Part shown: piece by piece, positions 54,159 to 63,282 of the stretch | How the letters are laid out: each line of letters begins with the position of its first letter | Numbering within the stretch: position 1 is the stretch's first letter | The notes under the pieces: generated by a model | Seen by the model: only the letters and a program-made list of their open reading frames with translations | Database searches by the model: none | Told to the model about the DNA's origin: nothing | Source of the DNA: DATAOG01 sp963753685 | GTDB lineage: Bacteria > Pseudomonadota > Alphaproteobacteria > Geminicoccales > Geminicoccaceae | Assembly: GCA_963753685.1 (NCBI GenBank) | Contig: CAVWDE010000005.1 | Location: 62,001-126,000 of the forward strand | DNA: 64,000 nucleotides | Reading direction: 5' to 3' | Translations under genes and position numbers: made by a program

Positions 54159-55178
54159 TCACACGCCTTGCACCAGCAGGTCGAGGTCGAGGGATGAACG
54201 CCGGCCGAGGTGCTTTCCATCTGCGGCTAGGAAGGCTTCCGCCGAACGGCGCCCTTCGTTCCGCAGCATGCAGAGGAAATCCCACTCGGCGTTGAGCTTG
54301 GAGGAATAGCCGAGCTCCACCATCTGCTTGCTCGCGACGCGGTGGATGCGCATGCCCGCCCATAAGGCGCCCTCGCAGTCGCCGTGGTCGGCGACCTGGC
54401 GCAACAGTGCGATCATGCGCAGTTCCTTGAGCAGGACGGCGTTGAAAGAGACCTCGTTCAGCCGATTGAGGATGTCGCGCGCGGTCCGCGGCGTGCCTGG
54501 GCGCTCGACTGGGTTGATCTGGACCAGGATCGTGTCCTTCGACGCGCATTCGCGCACCAGCGGCGTGATGGTGGGATTGCCCGAATAGCCCCCATCCCAA
54601 TAGGGCTCGCCGTCGATCTCCACCGCCTGGAACAGGGTGGGCAGACAGGCGGAGGCCAGCATCACGTCGGGCGTGATCTCGCGGTTGCGGAACACGCGAC
54701 CGCGGCCGGTGTGCACGTTGGTGGCGGTGACGAACACCTTGATCGGCGCGCGCGCCAGCCGCTCGAAGTCGATGCTCTCGGCCAGGATCGCGCGCAGCGG
54801 GTTGGACCCGCCCGGGTTGAGGTCGTAAGGCGAGAACAGCCGCGACGCGAGATCCATGGCCACGAAGACCGGGGAATGGTCGAGGGTCCAGCGGCCCAGA
54901 AGGACGTCCAGCGGCGTCCGTCGCAAGGGGCTGTTGCGGGCCGCGTGCGACACGCTGCGCCAGAAGCCCTCCAAGGCGGCGCGGGCGGCATCGGCGCCAC
55001 CCGCGGCGTGACCATCGGCCAGCACGGCCGCGTTCATGGCGCCGGCCGAGGTGCCGGAAATGCCATCGATGCGCAGCCAGGATTCCTCCAGCAGCCGATC
55101 CAGCACCCCCCAGGTGAAGGCGCCATGCGCGCCCCCGCCCTGCAGTGCCAGATCCACCAGAACGGGATCACCTGTCAT
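54159..55178 (-). CDS. Patatin-like phospholipase
   Basis: Predicted acyl hydrolase, 339 residues. LALQGGGAHGAFTWGVLDRL carries the oxyanion-hole GGGxxG; GISGTSAGAMNA the nucleophile Ser (about residue 43, GxSxG); WDGGYSGNP the catalytic Asp of the Ser-Asp dyad (about 197). The C-terminal part with ALLRQVADHGDCEG is typical of alphaproteobacterial patatins. ATG 55178 gives MTGDPVLVDLALQGGGAHG directly. No signal peptide; probably cytoplasmic or membrane-associated lipid turnover. Transcribed from the same strand as the AI-2E/PerM gene 93 bases upstream of its start. Confidence 0.85.
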   Translation of the reverse strand: MTGDPVLVDLALQGGGAHGAFTWGVLDRLLEESWLRIDGISGTSAGAMNAAVLADGHAAGGADAARAALEGFWRSVSHAARNSPLRRTPLDVLLGRWTLDHSPVFVAMDLASRLFSPYDLNPGGSNPLRAILAESIDFERLARAPIKVFVTATNVHTGRGRVFRNREITPDVMLASACLPTLFQAVEIDGEPYWDGGYSGNPTITPLVRECASKDTILVQINPVERPGTPRTARDILNRLNEVSFNAVLLKELRMIALLRQVADHGDCEGALWAGMRIHRVASKQMVELGYSSKLNAEWDFLCMLRNEGRRSAEAFLAADGKHLGRRSSLDLDLLVQGV

Positions 55179-55271
55179 GTCAGCCTCGAGTTGGTTCCGG
55201 GTGAAGGTGCCTCAGCCAGGAAGACGCTGTCCAGCTACCGGGTGGTCCGCAGCCGTTTTCAGGGCGTGATG

Positions 55272-56276
55272 TCACGCCGCGCCACTGGCGCGTCCGAACA
55301 GGACCGTCGCGAGCCATCGACCGGACGCAAATTGCGCGCTCAGGGTGTGCACGGCGATCATGATCGGGACGCCGATCAAGGCTCCCGGAACGCCCCAAAG
55401 GAAGCTCCAGAAGAAGACCGCGAACAGGACCATGAACGGCGACAGGGACAGGGCCGCCCCGGCCATGCGGGGCTCCAGGTAGCTGCCCAGGAGGAACTGG
55501 ATCAGGTTCAGGCCCAGGAAGACGATGACGGCCATCTGCCAGGATTCGAACTGCGCGATCGCGAACAGGGTCGGGAACAGGGTGGCGACGAACGGCCCGA
55601 TGAACGGAATGTAGTTCAACGCGAAGCCGATGACGCCCCAGGCGGTTGCCAGCTCGAGGCCGGCAAGCGCGGCGAAACCCCAGACCGCGATGCGGGTCAG
55701 CACGCTCATCAGGCTGCGCACGATCATGTACCTTTGCAGCTTGGCCGCGGTCTGCGCCGTCGCCCGCAGCAGGGCCTGACCGATCTCCTGGTTGCTCAGG
55801 CTTTCGAGCTTCTGCCGTGCCAGACCGACCTCGAGCAGGCCCAGCATCGTGAACACGACAGCGAGCAACGCAAAGCTCAACAAATTCTGGAGCCTGCCCG
55901 AGATCTCTCGAGCGATCGCGATCAGCCAGCCGACATTGAAGTGCTCGACGAGCGGCTCGGCCGCATACAGGCCGTGGTGCTCGAGCCAGGCGGCCGCCTG
56001 CGCGTAGAGCGGCTGGAAGCGGCCGGCGTTGCTGATCAGCCAGCGACCCGCCTGGCTGAATCCCCACACGACCAGCGAGCCGAGCGTGGTGACCACGACG
56101 ACGGTCATGAGAACGGTGGCGGCGAGCGCGATGAGTTGCGGGACACGCGATTGCAGCCGCCTCTGCAACGGCTAGACCATGGCGATGATGAACAGCGAGA
56201 ACGCGACCGGCGCGAGGATCGGGCGCGCGAAGTAGAGTGCGGCGACCGCCAGAATCGTGTTGCCCAGGCCCGGCAT
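55272..56276 (-). pseudogene. AI-2E/PerM-family transporter interrupted by an amber codon
   Basis: From ATG 56276 the minus strand reads MPGLGNTILAVAALYFARPI, then VAFSLFIIAMV, a TAG (56174-56172), and PLQRRLQSRVPQLIALAATV onward without break to 55272. The family normally has WPLQ at this point, so a Trp codon (TGG) probably became TAG. The rest is full: eight hydrophobic segments, the GVIGFALNYIPFIGPFVATL signature and LLGSYLEPRMAG near the end. Roles in the family include export of small molecules. Restart from an internal ATG (56168) could yield an N-terminally shortened protein. Confidence 0.75.
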
Positions 56277-56459
56277 CGTGCGGATCCCATCGATTCCCGG
56301 TCATGCTTACCCGTTGCGCCAGAGTGCCGCGACCGCGGATGCCACGGCAAGTGCGGCCTCCCGAAGGCCTCCGCCTTCATCGGCCACCAAGAGCTACCCT
56401 ATTGCTGGCACCGGTCGCGACCGCTAACGATGCGCCAGGACGTCGCAAAGAGCCGGGCA

Positions 56460-57938
56460 ATGCGATCGAAGCTGGTCAAGATCCTGAAACGCGGGGCGGT
56501 GCTGTTGGCCGTGGTCGCCATGACGCTGTTGGCGGTCCGCATCTACGACACGCAGCGCCGCCCGCCACTTCAGCTCTGGCATACCTACGCGCCGCCTGAG
56601 CTGAGCGCCAAAGAAATCGATAAAGCCGATTGGAATCAATACCTCGCGGCCGAGCAGACGGCCTTCGATGCCGTGCACAAGGAGGTCGACGAGAAGCTGG
56701 CCCCTGAGGAGCGCGTGCCGGTCAACCGCTACTTCGAAGGCAGCCCCGTGCATCCGGCCAGATTCGCGCAGGACTGGAATCGATCCTACGTGCTCGAGCC
56801 GGAGGGCACGCCGGTCGGCGCGGTGGTGTTGCTCCATGGCCTGACGGATTCGCCCTACAGCCTGCGTCACATCGCGCGCCGCTACCGCGCGCATGGCTTC
56901 GTCGCGATCGCGATCAGGCTGCCCGGCCACGGCACCGTGCCAAGCGGCCTCTCGGACGTCCAGTGGCAGGACTGGCTGGCCGCCACGCGGCTGGCGGTCC
57001 GGGAGGCCCGCCGGCGGATCGGGCCGTCGCGGCCGCTGCACCTGGTCGGGTTCTCCAACGGCGGCGCGCTCGCGATGAAGTATGCGCTCGAGGCGATCGA
57101 GGACCCGCAGTTGACGCGTCCCGACCGCATCGTCCTGATCTCGCCGAATATCGGCATCACGGCATTCGCCCGCTTCGCCGGCCTCGCCGGCCTGCCGGCG
57201 CTCCTGCCCCACTTCGCGAAGGCCGCCTGGCTCAGCATTCTCCCCGAGTTCAACCCGTTCAAGTACAACTCATTCCCGGTCAACGGCGCCCGCCAGACCT
57301 GGCGCATGACGCAGGCGTTGCAGGAGCAGATCCTGCGGCTGGAGCGCCACGGCCGGCTGGCCCATCTGCCGCCGATTCTGACCTTCCAGTCGGTCATCGA
57401 CTTCACGGTCAGCACGCGCGCCATCATCGCCTCGCTGTACGCACACCTGCCTGCCAACGGCAGCGAGTTGGTGCTGTTCGACCTGAACCGCGACGCCAAG
57501 CTCGGTCCGCTGCTGCGCTCCGCGTCTGATGTCATCCTGACGCGGGTGCTGCCGGCACCACCGCGCCCCTTCCGGACCACGGTCATCGCCAATGCCAGCG
57601 CCGACAGCAGCGAGGTCGTGGAACGCGTGACCGAGGCCGGCGCGGATACCGAGCAGGAGCGCCGGTTGGGACTGTCGTTTCCGCCTGGCGTCTTCTCGCT
57701 GTCGCACGTCGCCCTGCCGTTTCCCCCGAGCGACGGTCTGTACGGTTTCGATCCCGATCCGAACGAGGATTACGGCATCCGGCTGGGCACGATCGCGGCG
57801 CGCGGCGAGCGCGGCGCCCTGATCGTCAGCCTGGACACGCTGCTGCGCATGTCCTCGAACCCGTTTTTCCCTTTTTTGATCGAGCGCATAGAGGCAGGCA
57901 TCGACGCGCCAACGCCCCAGGCGCCGGCGGCCCAGTAA
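56460..57938 (+). CDS. Alpha/beta hydrolase (lipase/esterase-like), membrane-anchored
   Basis: 492-residue hydrolase. An N-terminal membrane anchor (AVLLAVVAMTLLAVRIYD, about residues 13-30) places it in the inner membrane facing the periplasm. VVLLHGLTDSPYSLRHIARR holds the HG oxyanion motif; HLVGFSNGGALAMKYAL the nucleophile Ser in GFSNG; SVIDFTVST a likely acid residue; SLSHVALPF the His. ATG 56460 starts MRSKLVKILKRG; ATG 56430 is an alternative. The C-terminal half is longer than in simple esterases. Substrate unknown. Confidence 0.8.
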   Translation: MRSKLVKILKRGAVLLAVVAMTLLAVRIYDTQRRPPLQLWHTYAPPELSAKEIDKADWNQYLAAEQTAFDAVHKEVDEKLAPEERVPVNRYFEGSPVHPARFAQDWNRSYVLEPEGTPVGAVVLLHGLTDSPYSLRHIARRYRAHGFVAIAIRLPGHGTVPSGLSDVQWQDWLAATRLAVREARRRIGPSRPLHLVGFSNGGALAMKYALEAIEDPQLTRPDRIVLISPNIGITAFARFAGLAGLPALLPHFAKAAWLSILPEFNPFKYNSFPVNGARQTWRMTQALQEQILRLERHGRLAHLPPILTFQSVIDFTVSTRAIIASLYAHLPANGSELVLFDLNRDAKLGPLLRSASDVILTRVLPAPPRPFRTTVIANASADSSEVVERVTEAGADTEQERRLGLSFPPGVFSLSHVALPFPPSDGLYGFDPDPNEDYGIRLGTIAARGERGALIVSLDTLLRMSSNPFFPFLIERIEAGIDAPTPQAPAAQ

Positions 57939-58181
57939 GTTCAGAGCCTACTCGCGCGCGAGATCCAGCGGATCGGCCGACTAACCATATGATCTGCAGG
58001 GCGTTGCCGCCCGGACCTGCGTGGATCACGCTCTGCTATGTCAAGATGCGATCACAAATGCGTGACATCTTGACTGGAAATACGGGGGCGACTAGAGCGT
58101 TTGTCCTACGAGTGGGGCTACGCGTAGATAGCTAATGCAAAGACCGTGGCTTGACGGTTGAATCAAAGGGAGGAATGGCGG

Positions 58182-58646
58182 GTGTCCAGGTTTCCTGACC
58201 GGGGGCCGGCGAGGAGGGCGACCATCGCATTCTCGCTGCTGCCGTCAGCGTGGGTCGCGGTCGCGATCACCCTCGGCGCGATCGGTCCGGCCGCAGCCCA
58301 GGTCGATCCTGCCATCCCGCCCGATATCGACGATCGCCTGGCGTTCGACGCCGCCGATACCAATGGCGACGGTTACGTCAGCGAAGGCGAGCTCACGCGG
58401 GATGCCGCCGTCGGGTTCAGCTCGCTCGACAAGGATCGCAGCGGCACGCTGACGCCGCAGGAGCTCGGACCGCACGATCCGGCCGCGTTTGCCCGGGTCG
58501 ATCGCAACGGCGACGGCGTCCTGTCGTTCACCGAAGTCATGATCAACAAGACCAAGGGGTTCGAGGCCGCCGACAAGAACCACGACGGCCTGCTGTCCTT
58601 TGAAGAGATGGTGAACGAGGTCAAGATCGAAGAGGGAGTCCCATGA
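58182..58646 (+). CDS. Secreted EF-hand calcium-binding protein
   Basis: 154-residue protein with a signal peptide (ATIAFSLLPSAWVAVAITLG, cleavage after AAAQ) and four EF-hand loops: DTNGDGYVSEGE, DKDRSGTLTPQE, DRNGDGVLSFTE and DKNHDGLLSFEE, each with the usual Dx(D/N)xDG pattern and terminal Glu. The start is taken as GTG 58182, eight bases after GGGAGG; a TTG at 58158 is also in frame but has no ribosome site. Its stop overlaps the next gene's start (ATGA), so the two are co-translated. Periplasmic calcium sensor or buffer. Confidence 0.82.
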   Translation: MSRFPDRGPARRATIAFSLLPSAWVAVAITLGAIGPAAAQVDPAIPPDIDDRLAFDAADTNGDGYVSEGELTRDAAVGFSSLDKDRSGTLTPQELGPHDPAAFARVDRNGDGVLSFTEVMINKTKGFEAADKNHDGLLSFEEMVNEVKIEEGVP

Positions 58647-59050
58647 TGATCATGACCCGCGCCAGGATCGGGATCGCGGTGCTCTTCGGAAGCGCCGCTC
58701 TGATGCTCGCCGGTTGTGAGCACGGCGGGACGGGCTCCGCCGGGGTCGGCACCGTCGCCGGCGCGGCCGGCGGCGCCGGTGTCGGGCGCGCGCTGTTCGG
58801 CAACAGCACGACCGGCATGCTGGTCGGCGCGGCCGCCGGGGGTATCGCCGGCAACGCGCTGCTCGATCGGCCGGCCGAGCAGCGGCGGCAGCAGGAGGCC
58901 GAGGCCTCCCAGGACGCCGCCATGCGCCGCCAGCTGGACTTCGAGCGCCAGCGCGCTCTCCAGGCGGACGAGGTGCAGCGCGAGATCGAGGAGCGGCGGT
59001 TGTTCGAAGAATGGCAGCGCGAACGCAATGCGAAGCCCGCTCCGGCATGA
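58643..59050 (+). CDS. Glycine-zipper lipoprotein
   Basis: 135 residues. A lipoprotein signal peptide ends at MLAGC (Cys25 of MMIMTRARIGIAVLFGSAAL MLAGC). A glycine-zipper stretch (GTVAGAAGGAGVGRALFG and MLVGAAAGGIAG) resembles those in 17 kDa-antigen-type outer-membrane lipoproteins. The second half is a charged helix, rich in Glu, Gln and Arg (RRQQEAEASQDAAMRRQLDF), probably a coiled coil in the periplasm. Translationally coupled to the EF-hand gene. Function unknown; structural envelope role is inferred. Confidence 0.75.
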   Translation: MMIMTRARIGIAVLFGSAALMLAGCEHGGTGSAGVGTVAGAAGGAGVGRALFGNSTTGMLVGAAAGGIAGNALLDRPAEQRRQQEAEASQDAAMRRQLDFERQRALQADEVQREIEERRLFEEWQRERNAKPAPA

Positions 59051-59089
59051 TCAACCGCGGGACCGGTCGTTCACGCGTCAGCTCCTGAT

Positions 59090-59297
59090 CGCACGCGCGG
59101 CCGCAATGACCCGTCTTCGCGCCTCGATACGCGGCAATTTCGACCGCGCGGATGCCGAGAACGCGGCGGACACGAAATCAGCGTCCGGATCCGGGATGGT
59201 AGCGTGGCGGATGATCGGTGGCTGAGACGGCTGCGAGACTGACGTTGCGCGGAAGGAGGCGAAGCCCGTCGGCGATCTGCGACCTCCGGAGGATGCG
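59090..59297 (+). pseudogene. Decayed copy of the P450-like gene's N-terminal segment
   Basis: Bases 59097-59165 translate as AAAMTRLRASIRGNFDRADA followed by ENAADT, closely matching AAALARFRASIPSNFDREYV and ENAVV of the P450-like gene (61134-61206), and the DNA is clearly similar (gcggccgca, cgcgcctcgat, aatttcgaccgcg). Nothing else of that gene is found here. The rest up to 59297 holds the ribosome site of the amidohydrolase gene (CCGGAGGATGCG). Confidence 0.6.
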
Positions 59298-60752
59298 ATG
59301 AGTACGGGTCGCAATGGCTTGCCGAGGGATCGCGCCACGAGCCGGCGCAATGTTCTGCTGGCCGGAATGACGCTCGCAGGCACGGCGGTGCTGGGATCAA
59401 GCCGTTTGAGCCGGACCGCGCACGCGCAAGACTACGAGATCGAAGTGCCAGGGCTGCCGCCGCCGGCGCGTCCAGCCAGCAACCCATCCACCTTATTTGA
59501 GAATGTCCGAATCTTCGATGGCAAGAGTGCGGCGGTGTCGGCTCCCTCCAATGTGCTGGTCAGCGGCAACACCATTGAGCGCATATCGGTGGCCCCGATC
59601 AGCGTCGACATGAAGGCTGCGGTCCGTGTCGTTGCAGGGAACGGGCGCGTGCTGATGCCCGGCCTCATCGACGCGCACTGGCATGCGTTCATGGCGGCGA
59701 CACCCCAGATGCTCCTGATGACCGCCGAGCTCTCCTACCTTCATCTGTTGGCCGCGCACCAGGCGGAAGCGACGTTGATGAGGGGTTTCACCACCATACG
59801 CGACATGGGCGGCCCGGTGTTCGGACTGAAGCGCGCCATCGACGAGGGCGTTGTCCGCGGTCCGCGCATCTATCCGTCGGGTGCTTTCATCTCGCAAACC
59901 TCAGGCCACGGAGACTTTCGGTTTCTCTTCGAGCTTCCGCGGACGCTCGGCGGCCCGCTCAGCCACTCCGAGGTCGAGGGCATCGCAGCCATTGCTGACA
60001 GTCCCGACGAGGTTCGCTTGCGCGCGAGGGAGCAGTTGAGACAGGGCGCGACGCAGATCAAGCTAATGGCGGGTGGCGGGGTCAGCTCACAATACAATCC
60101 TCTCGAATCGATCCAGTACACCGAACCAGAAATTCGGGCGGCGGTTGAGGCGGCCGCCAATTGGGGCACTTACGTGACCGTCCACGCGTATATGCCGCTG
60201 GCAATCCGCCAAGCGGTCGCCGCCGGCGTCAAGTGCATCGAGCACGGTCATCTGATCGACGAGCCCACCGCGAAGTTGCTGGCGGATCGAGGCTTGTGGT
60301 GGAGCCTGCAGCCCTTAACCTATGATGCAGAAGTATTTGCGCGGATGAGCCCGGCGTCGCAGGCCAAGGCCCTGAAAGTGTTTGCTGGCACGGAAACCGC
60401 GTACAACCTGGCGAAGAAATACAAGATCAGGACGGCTTTCGGGGCCGATATCCTGTTCGATGCGGCCGCTGCCAGCCGCCAGGGAGCCTATCTGGCCAAG
60501 CTGGCCCGCTGGTACACACCTGCCGAAGCGCTCAAGATGGCGACCGCGGATAATGGTGAGTTGATGGCCTTGTGCGGGTTCATCAATCCCTATCCCGGTA
60601 AGGTTGGCGTCGTAGCCGAGGGCGCCCTCGCCGATCTGTTGTTGGTCGACGGCAATCCTCTGGAGAATCTCGAACTGATTGCCGATCCCGCCAAGAATTT
60701 TCCGCTTATCATGAAAGATGGCACCATCTATAAAGACGAACTACCCAAGTGA
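59298..60752 (+). CDS. Tat-exported metal-dependent amidohydrolase
   Basis: 484-residue amidohydrolase with a twin-arginine signal: TSRRNVLLAGMTLAGTAVLG, cleavage after AHAQ. It is therefore likely exported folded with its metal. Metal-site motifs: DAHWHAF (HxH, about residues 124-130), VTVHAYMPLAIRQAV, EHGHLIDE and FGADILFDA; IKLMAGGGVSSQ supplies the residue region before them. GKVGVVAEGALADLLLVDGN is the usual beta-sandwich end of the imidazolonepropionase/prolidase-like group. Substrate cannot be told. The following P450-like gene also has a Tat-type signal, 284 bases downstream. Confidence 0.85.
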   Translation: MSTGRNGLPRDRATSRRNVLLAGMTLAGTAVLGSSRLSRTAHAQDYEIEVPGLPPPARPASNPSTLFENVRIFDGKSAAVSAPSNVLVSGNTIERISVAPISVDMKAAVRVVAGNGRVLMPGLIDAHWHAFMAATPQMLLMTAELSYLHLLAAHQAEATLMRGFTTIRDMGGPVFGLKRAIDEGVVRGPRIYPSGAFISQTSGHGDFRFLFELPRTLGGPLSHSEVEGIAAIADSPDEVRLRAREQLRQGATQIKLMAGGGVSSQYNPLESIQYTEPEIRAAVEAAANWGTYVTVHAYMPLAIRQAVAAGVKCIEHGHLIDEPTAKLLADRGLWWSLQPLTYDAEVFARMSPASQAKALKVFAGTETAYNLAKKYKIRTAFGADILFDAAAASRQGAYLAKLARWYTPAEALKMATADNGELMALCGFINPYPGKVGVVAEGALADLLLVDGNPLENLELIADPAKNFPLIMKDGTIYKDELPK

Positions 60753-61036
60753 GACCCCTCCGCAAAATTCGCCTCGTCAACGCCCGGATTGAGCGGACGC
60801 AGGCTTGTGATCGGGCACGCGCCGCATCGGCCAGGGTTTATCGAGCTGTCCCGGCGGTGGCCACTGAACCAATCACCGATCGGGCTGGTGAGGAGCACCG
60901 TCCGGTGCCATCGAGAAAGGTAGCGCGGGGTCACGTTGAAAGCCGCGCATGGGCGTCGCGTCTTGACAAGCAGGGGCAACGTTAGAGCAGAGCGAGCGTC
61001 TCGGAAATCTCGCACACACGGGAGGAATTCGGTTCC

Positions 61037-62617
61037 ATGGAAAGGCGAGTGTTTCTCAAGGGCGCGACTGCGACCATGGCCGCCCTTGTCCCCGCGTCGG
61101 CTTCGGCAGCGGAGGCGCCGTCCGGCGATCTTGCGGCCGCACTGGCCCGCTTTCGCGCCTCGATCCCTAGCAACTTCGACCGCGAATATGTCGAGAATGC
61201 GGTCGTTCCCTTCTTCTTGAGTAGCATCTATCAAGGCGAGCGGCCGGCGCTGCCCATGATCGACCTCGCCTTCACCAAGGAGAACGCGCTGCCGGCCGAT
61301 CTCTGGGGGCTGATCTACGAAAGCTGGGCGCCCACTCCCGAAGACGGCGTGACCGTGTTTTTGCAGGGGCTCGAGCAGCGGGGCGACCATAACCTGCGCA
61401 AACGGATCTATATGTCGGCGGTCACCCCTGACCTTTACCGGCCAATGTATGGCGATAAGGTCGTCGCCTTCTTCGACCAGCTGATGGACCCGCGATTCGT
61501 CGGCAAGCCGTTCATGCGGCACTATCTCGATTACTATTTCGACATCTACTGGGACCTGCACCTGGGTGTGAAGGGCGAGGCGATCCCGCCCCAGGTTCGG
61601 ACCATCGGCGAGAGCTTCAACACCGTCCTCGCCTTCCGCGACCCGACGCAGCCGATCGTCTATGATAACTACATGACCGTCCGGGCGCTGCTCAACTTCC
61701 TCAAAGCCTGGATCGACGAGCAACTCGACGACGTCGCCAATGGCCACGTCGCCGATCCGGAGAAGACGATCGCCTGGTACTGGCTGAAAAATGCCGGCAA
61801 CGGCGAGCACTTCAGCAAGAAGGACGTGGTCTTCGAGTGCTTCCACAATTTCGTCGCGCTCAGCCAATGGGGCAACACGATCTTCGGTATCATGTCGCGA
61901 TTGAGCCGGGACGGCGGCGATGCCGACGTGCGCGCGTCCTTCGAGAAGACCATGGGCGGCGACTACGACAACGCGAACGGCGGGCCCTACACGCCGCTCG
62001 AGCTGTTCGTGATGGAATTGTTCCGCACGATCTCGCCGAACGGCGGTAGCATCTCCGCGCTCGAGGATGCCCGGCAAGCGAATGCCACTGATAACTACGG
62101 CGATAGCGCGTCGCCATTTCTGAGGTTCGGACTCCCCTACGAGCGGCACAGCTTCATCAACACGCCGCACACCTCGACCAGCTTCGACCCGCGCCACTGG
62201 CGCGATCCGCAGCAATTCGATCCCGAACGCTATCGGAGCGTGCCGACGAGCGACCAGATCGACGAGGCCAGATGCCGGCAGATCGGCTTTGCCCGGTGCC
62301 CGTTCGACATCACCACTCTCCAAGTGAGCGACGGTCGCAAAGCCGGGCTGACCAACAGCGGCTTCGGGACGGTGTTCGGCGTCGCGGATGGCAAGCCGTT
62401 GCCGGTCTGCGACTATGCCGGCTTCGCACCCTTCGGCTTCGGCTACCGGCGCTGCCCGGGTGAGCAGCTGACGATCCAGGTGTTCGAGGACTTTCTGCGC
62501 AAGGTGTGGCGGGACAAGATCACCTTTCATAAGCTCAATCTGCCGAATCCGGGACAAATCCCGATCGGGCCGGGCACGGTCATTGCCGACGATATCGCCT
62601 TCGCCAGGCCGGGCTAG
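61037..62617 (+). CDS. Cytochrome P450-like protein with Tat-type signal
   Basis: 526-residue protein. ATG 61037, after GGGAGGAATTC, starts MERRVFLKGATATMAALVP and ASASAAEAP, an RRxFLKG twin-arginine pattern with a hydrophobic core and an AxA site. The body is P450-like: helix-K-type ELFR (E-x-x-R, 62014-62025), a HWRDPQQFDPERY segment and the haem loop FGFGYRRCPGE with the axial Cys (62431-62463). A 60-residue insert rich in Cys (RCRQIGFARCPFD, LPVCDYAG) separates the last two. The oxygen-binding Thr of helix I cannot be seen (NFVALSQWGNTIFG stands in that area). Bacterial P450s are normally cytoplasmic, so an exported one would be unusual. No ferredoxin partner is adjacent. Confidence 0.7.
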   Translation: MERRVFLKGATATMAALVPASASAAEAPSGDLAAALARFRASIPSNFDREYVENAVVPFFLSSIYQGERPALPMIDLAFTKENALPADLWGLIYESWAPTPEDGVTVFLQGLEQRGDHNLRKRIYMSAVTPDLYRPMYGDKVVAFFDQLMDPRFVGKPFMRHYLDYYFDIYWDLHLGVKGEAIPPQVRTIGESFNTVLAFRDPTQPIVYDNYMTVRALLNFLKAWIDEQLDDVANGHVADPEKTIAWYWLKNAGNGEHFSKKDVVFECFHNFVALSQWGNTIFGIMSRLSRDGGDADVRASFEKTMGGDYDNANGGPYTPLELFVMELFRTISPNGGSISALEDARQANATDNYGDSASPFLRFGLPYERHSFINTPHTSTSFDPRHWRDPQQFDPERYRSVPTSDQIDEARCRQIGFARCPFDITTLQVSDGRKAGLTNSGFGTVFGVADGKPLPVCDYAGFAPFGFGYRRCPGEQLTIQVFEDFLRKVWRDKITFHKLNLPNPGQIPIGPGTVIADDIAFARPG

Positions 62618-62701
62618 CGGAGTGGACTGAATCCGTCGCGGCTGGCGGTGGCGAAGATCACCGTCCACTGCTATCGACGCGGGGAACCAGGGGAGGGAGT
62701 C

Positions 62702-63226
62702 ATGGCTGACTTGATCTGCGTTGCCTTCGACGATCCGATGACCGCGGATCGCGCGCTCACGGAATTGACCGCGCTGCAGAAGGAATACCTGATCGAGCTC
62801 AAGGACGCGTGCGTCGTCGTCCGCTCCCCGGACGGGGAAGTTCACCTCCACCAGGCGTTCCCGCTCGTGAAAACCGGCGCGATCACCGGCGGCACCTCAG
62901 GCGCTCTCTGGGGCGGTCTGATCGGGCTCCTGTTCCTCAACCCGCTCGCGGGCATCACGATCGGCGCCGGGTTCGGCGCGGCCAGCGGGGCGCTCGCCGG
63001 CAAGCTCAGCGACTACGGCATCCCCGACGATTTCATCAAGGAGCTCGGGCAGACGATCAAGCCGAACTCGTCCGCCTTGTTCCTGCTGGTGCAGAAGGTG
63101 ACGGCCGACAAGGTCCTGCCGAGGATGGCAGGCTTCAAAGGTCGCGTGCTCAAGACGTCGCTCCCGGATGAACGGGAACAGCGTCTGCGTGAGGCGTTGG
63201 GCGACACGGCGCCGAGCTCGGCCTGA
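62702..63226 (+). CDS. DUF1269 membrane protein
   Basis: 174 residues. The start MADLICVAFDDPMTADRALT then LIELKDACVVVR is the ferredoxin-like N-terminal fold of DUF1269; TGGTSGALWGGLIGLLFLNP and LAGITIGAGFGAASGALAG form a glycine-rich membrane hairpin; FIKELGQTIKPNSSALFLLV completes the family. ATG 62702 follows GGGAGGGAGTC. Such proteins are often stress-induced; function is not established. Confidence 0.88.
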   Translation: MADLICVAFDDPMTADRALTELTALQKEYLIELKDACVVVRSPDGEVHLHQAFPLVKTGAITGGTSGALWGGLIGLLFLNPLAGITIGAGFGAASGALAGKLSDYGIPDDFIKELGQTIKPNSSALFLLVQKVTADKVLPRMAGFKGRVLKTSLPDEREQRLREALGDTAPSSA

Positions 63227-63282
63227 CGGGAGATCGATTCGAGCCGGGACCCGGGGGCCGGGTCCCACCAGGGCGGCGATCC

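Noticed and set aside
54384..56429. Long upstream extension of the lipase frame (nearly 700 codons)
   Set aside because: It is antisense to the patatin and AI-2E/PerM genes; family sequence and the membrane anchor start only near 56460.
60728..62851. 707-codon minus-strand frame over the P450-like gene
   Set aside because: Shadow of the plus-strand gene; composition is low complexity and the plus strand carries ExxR and the haem loop.
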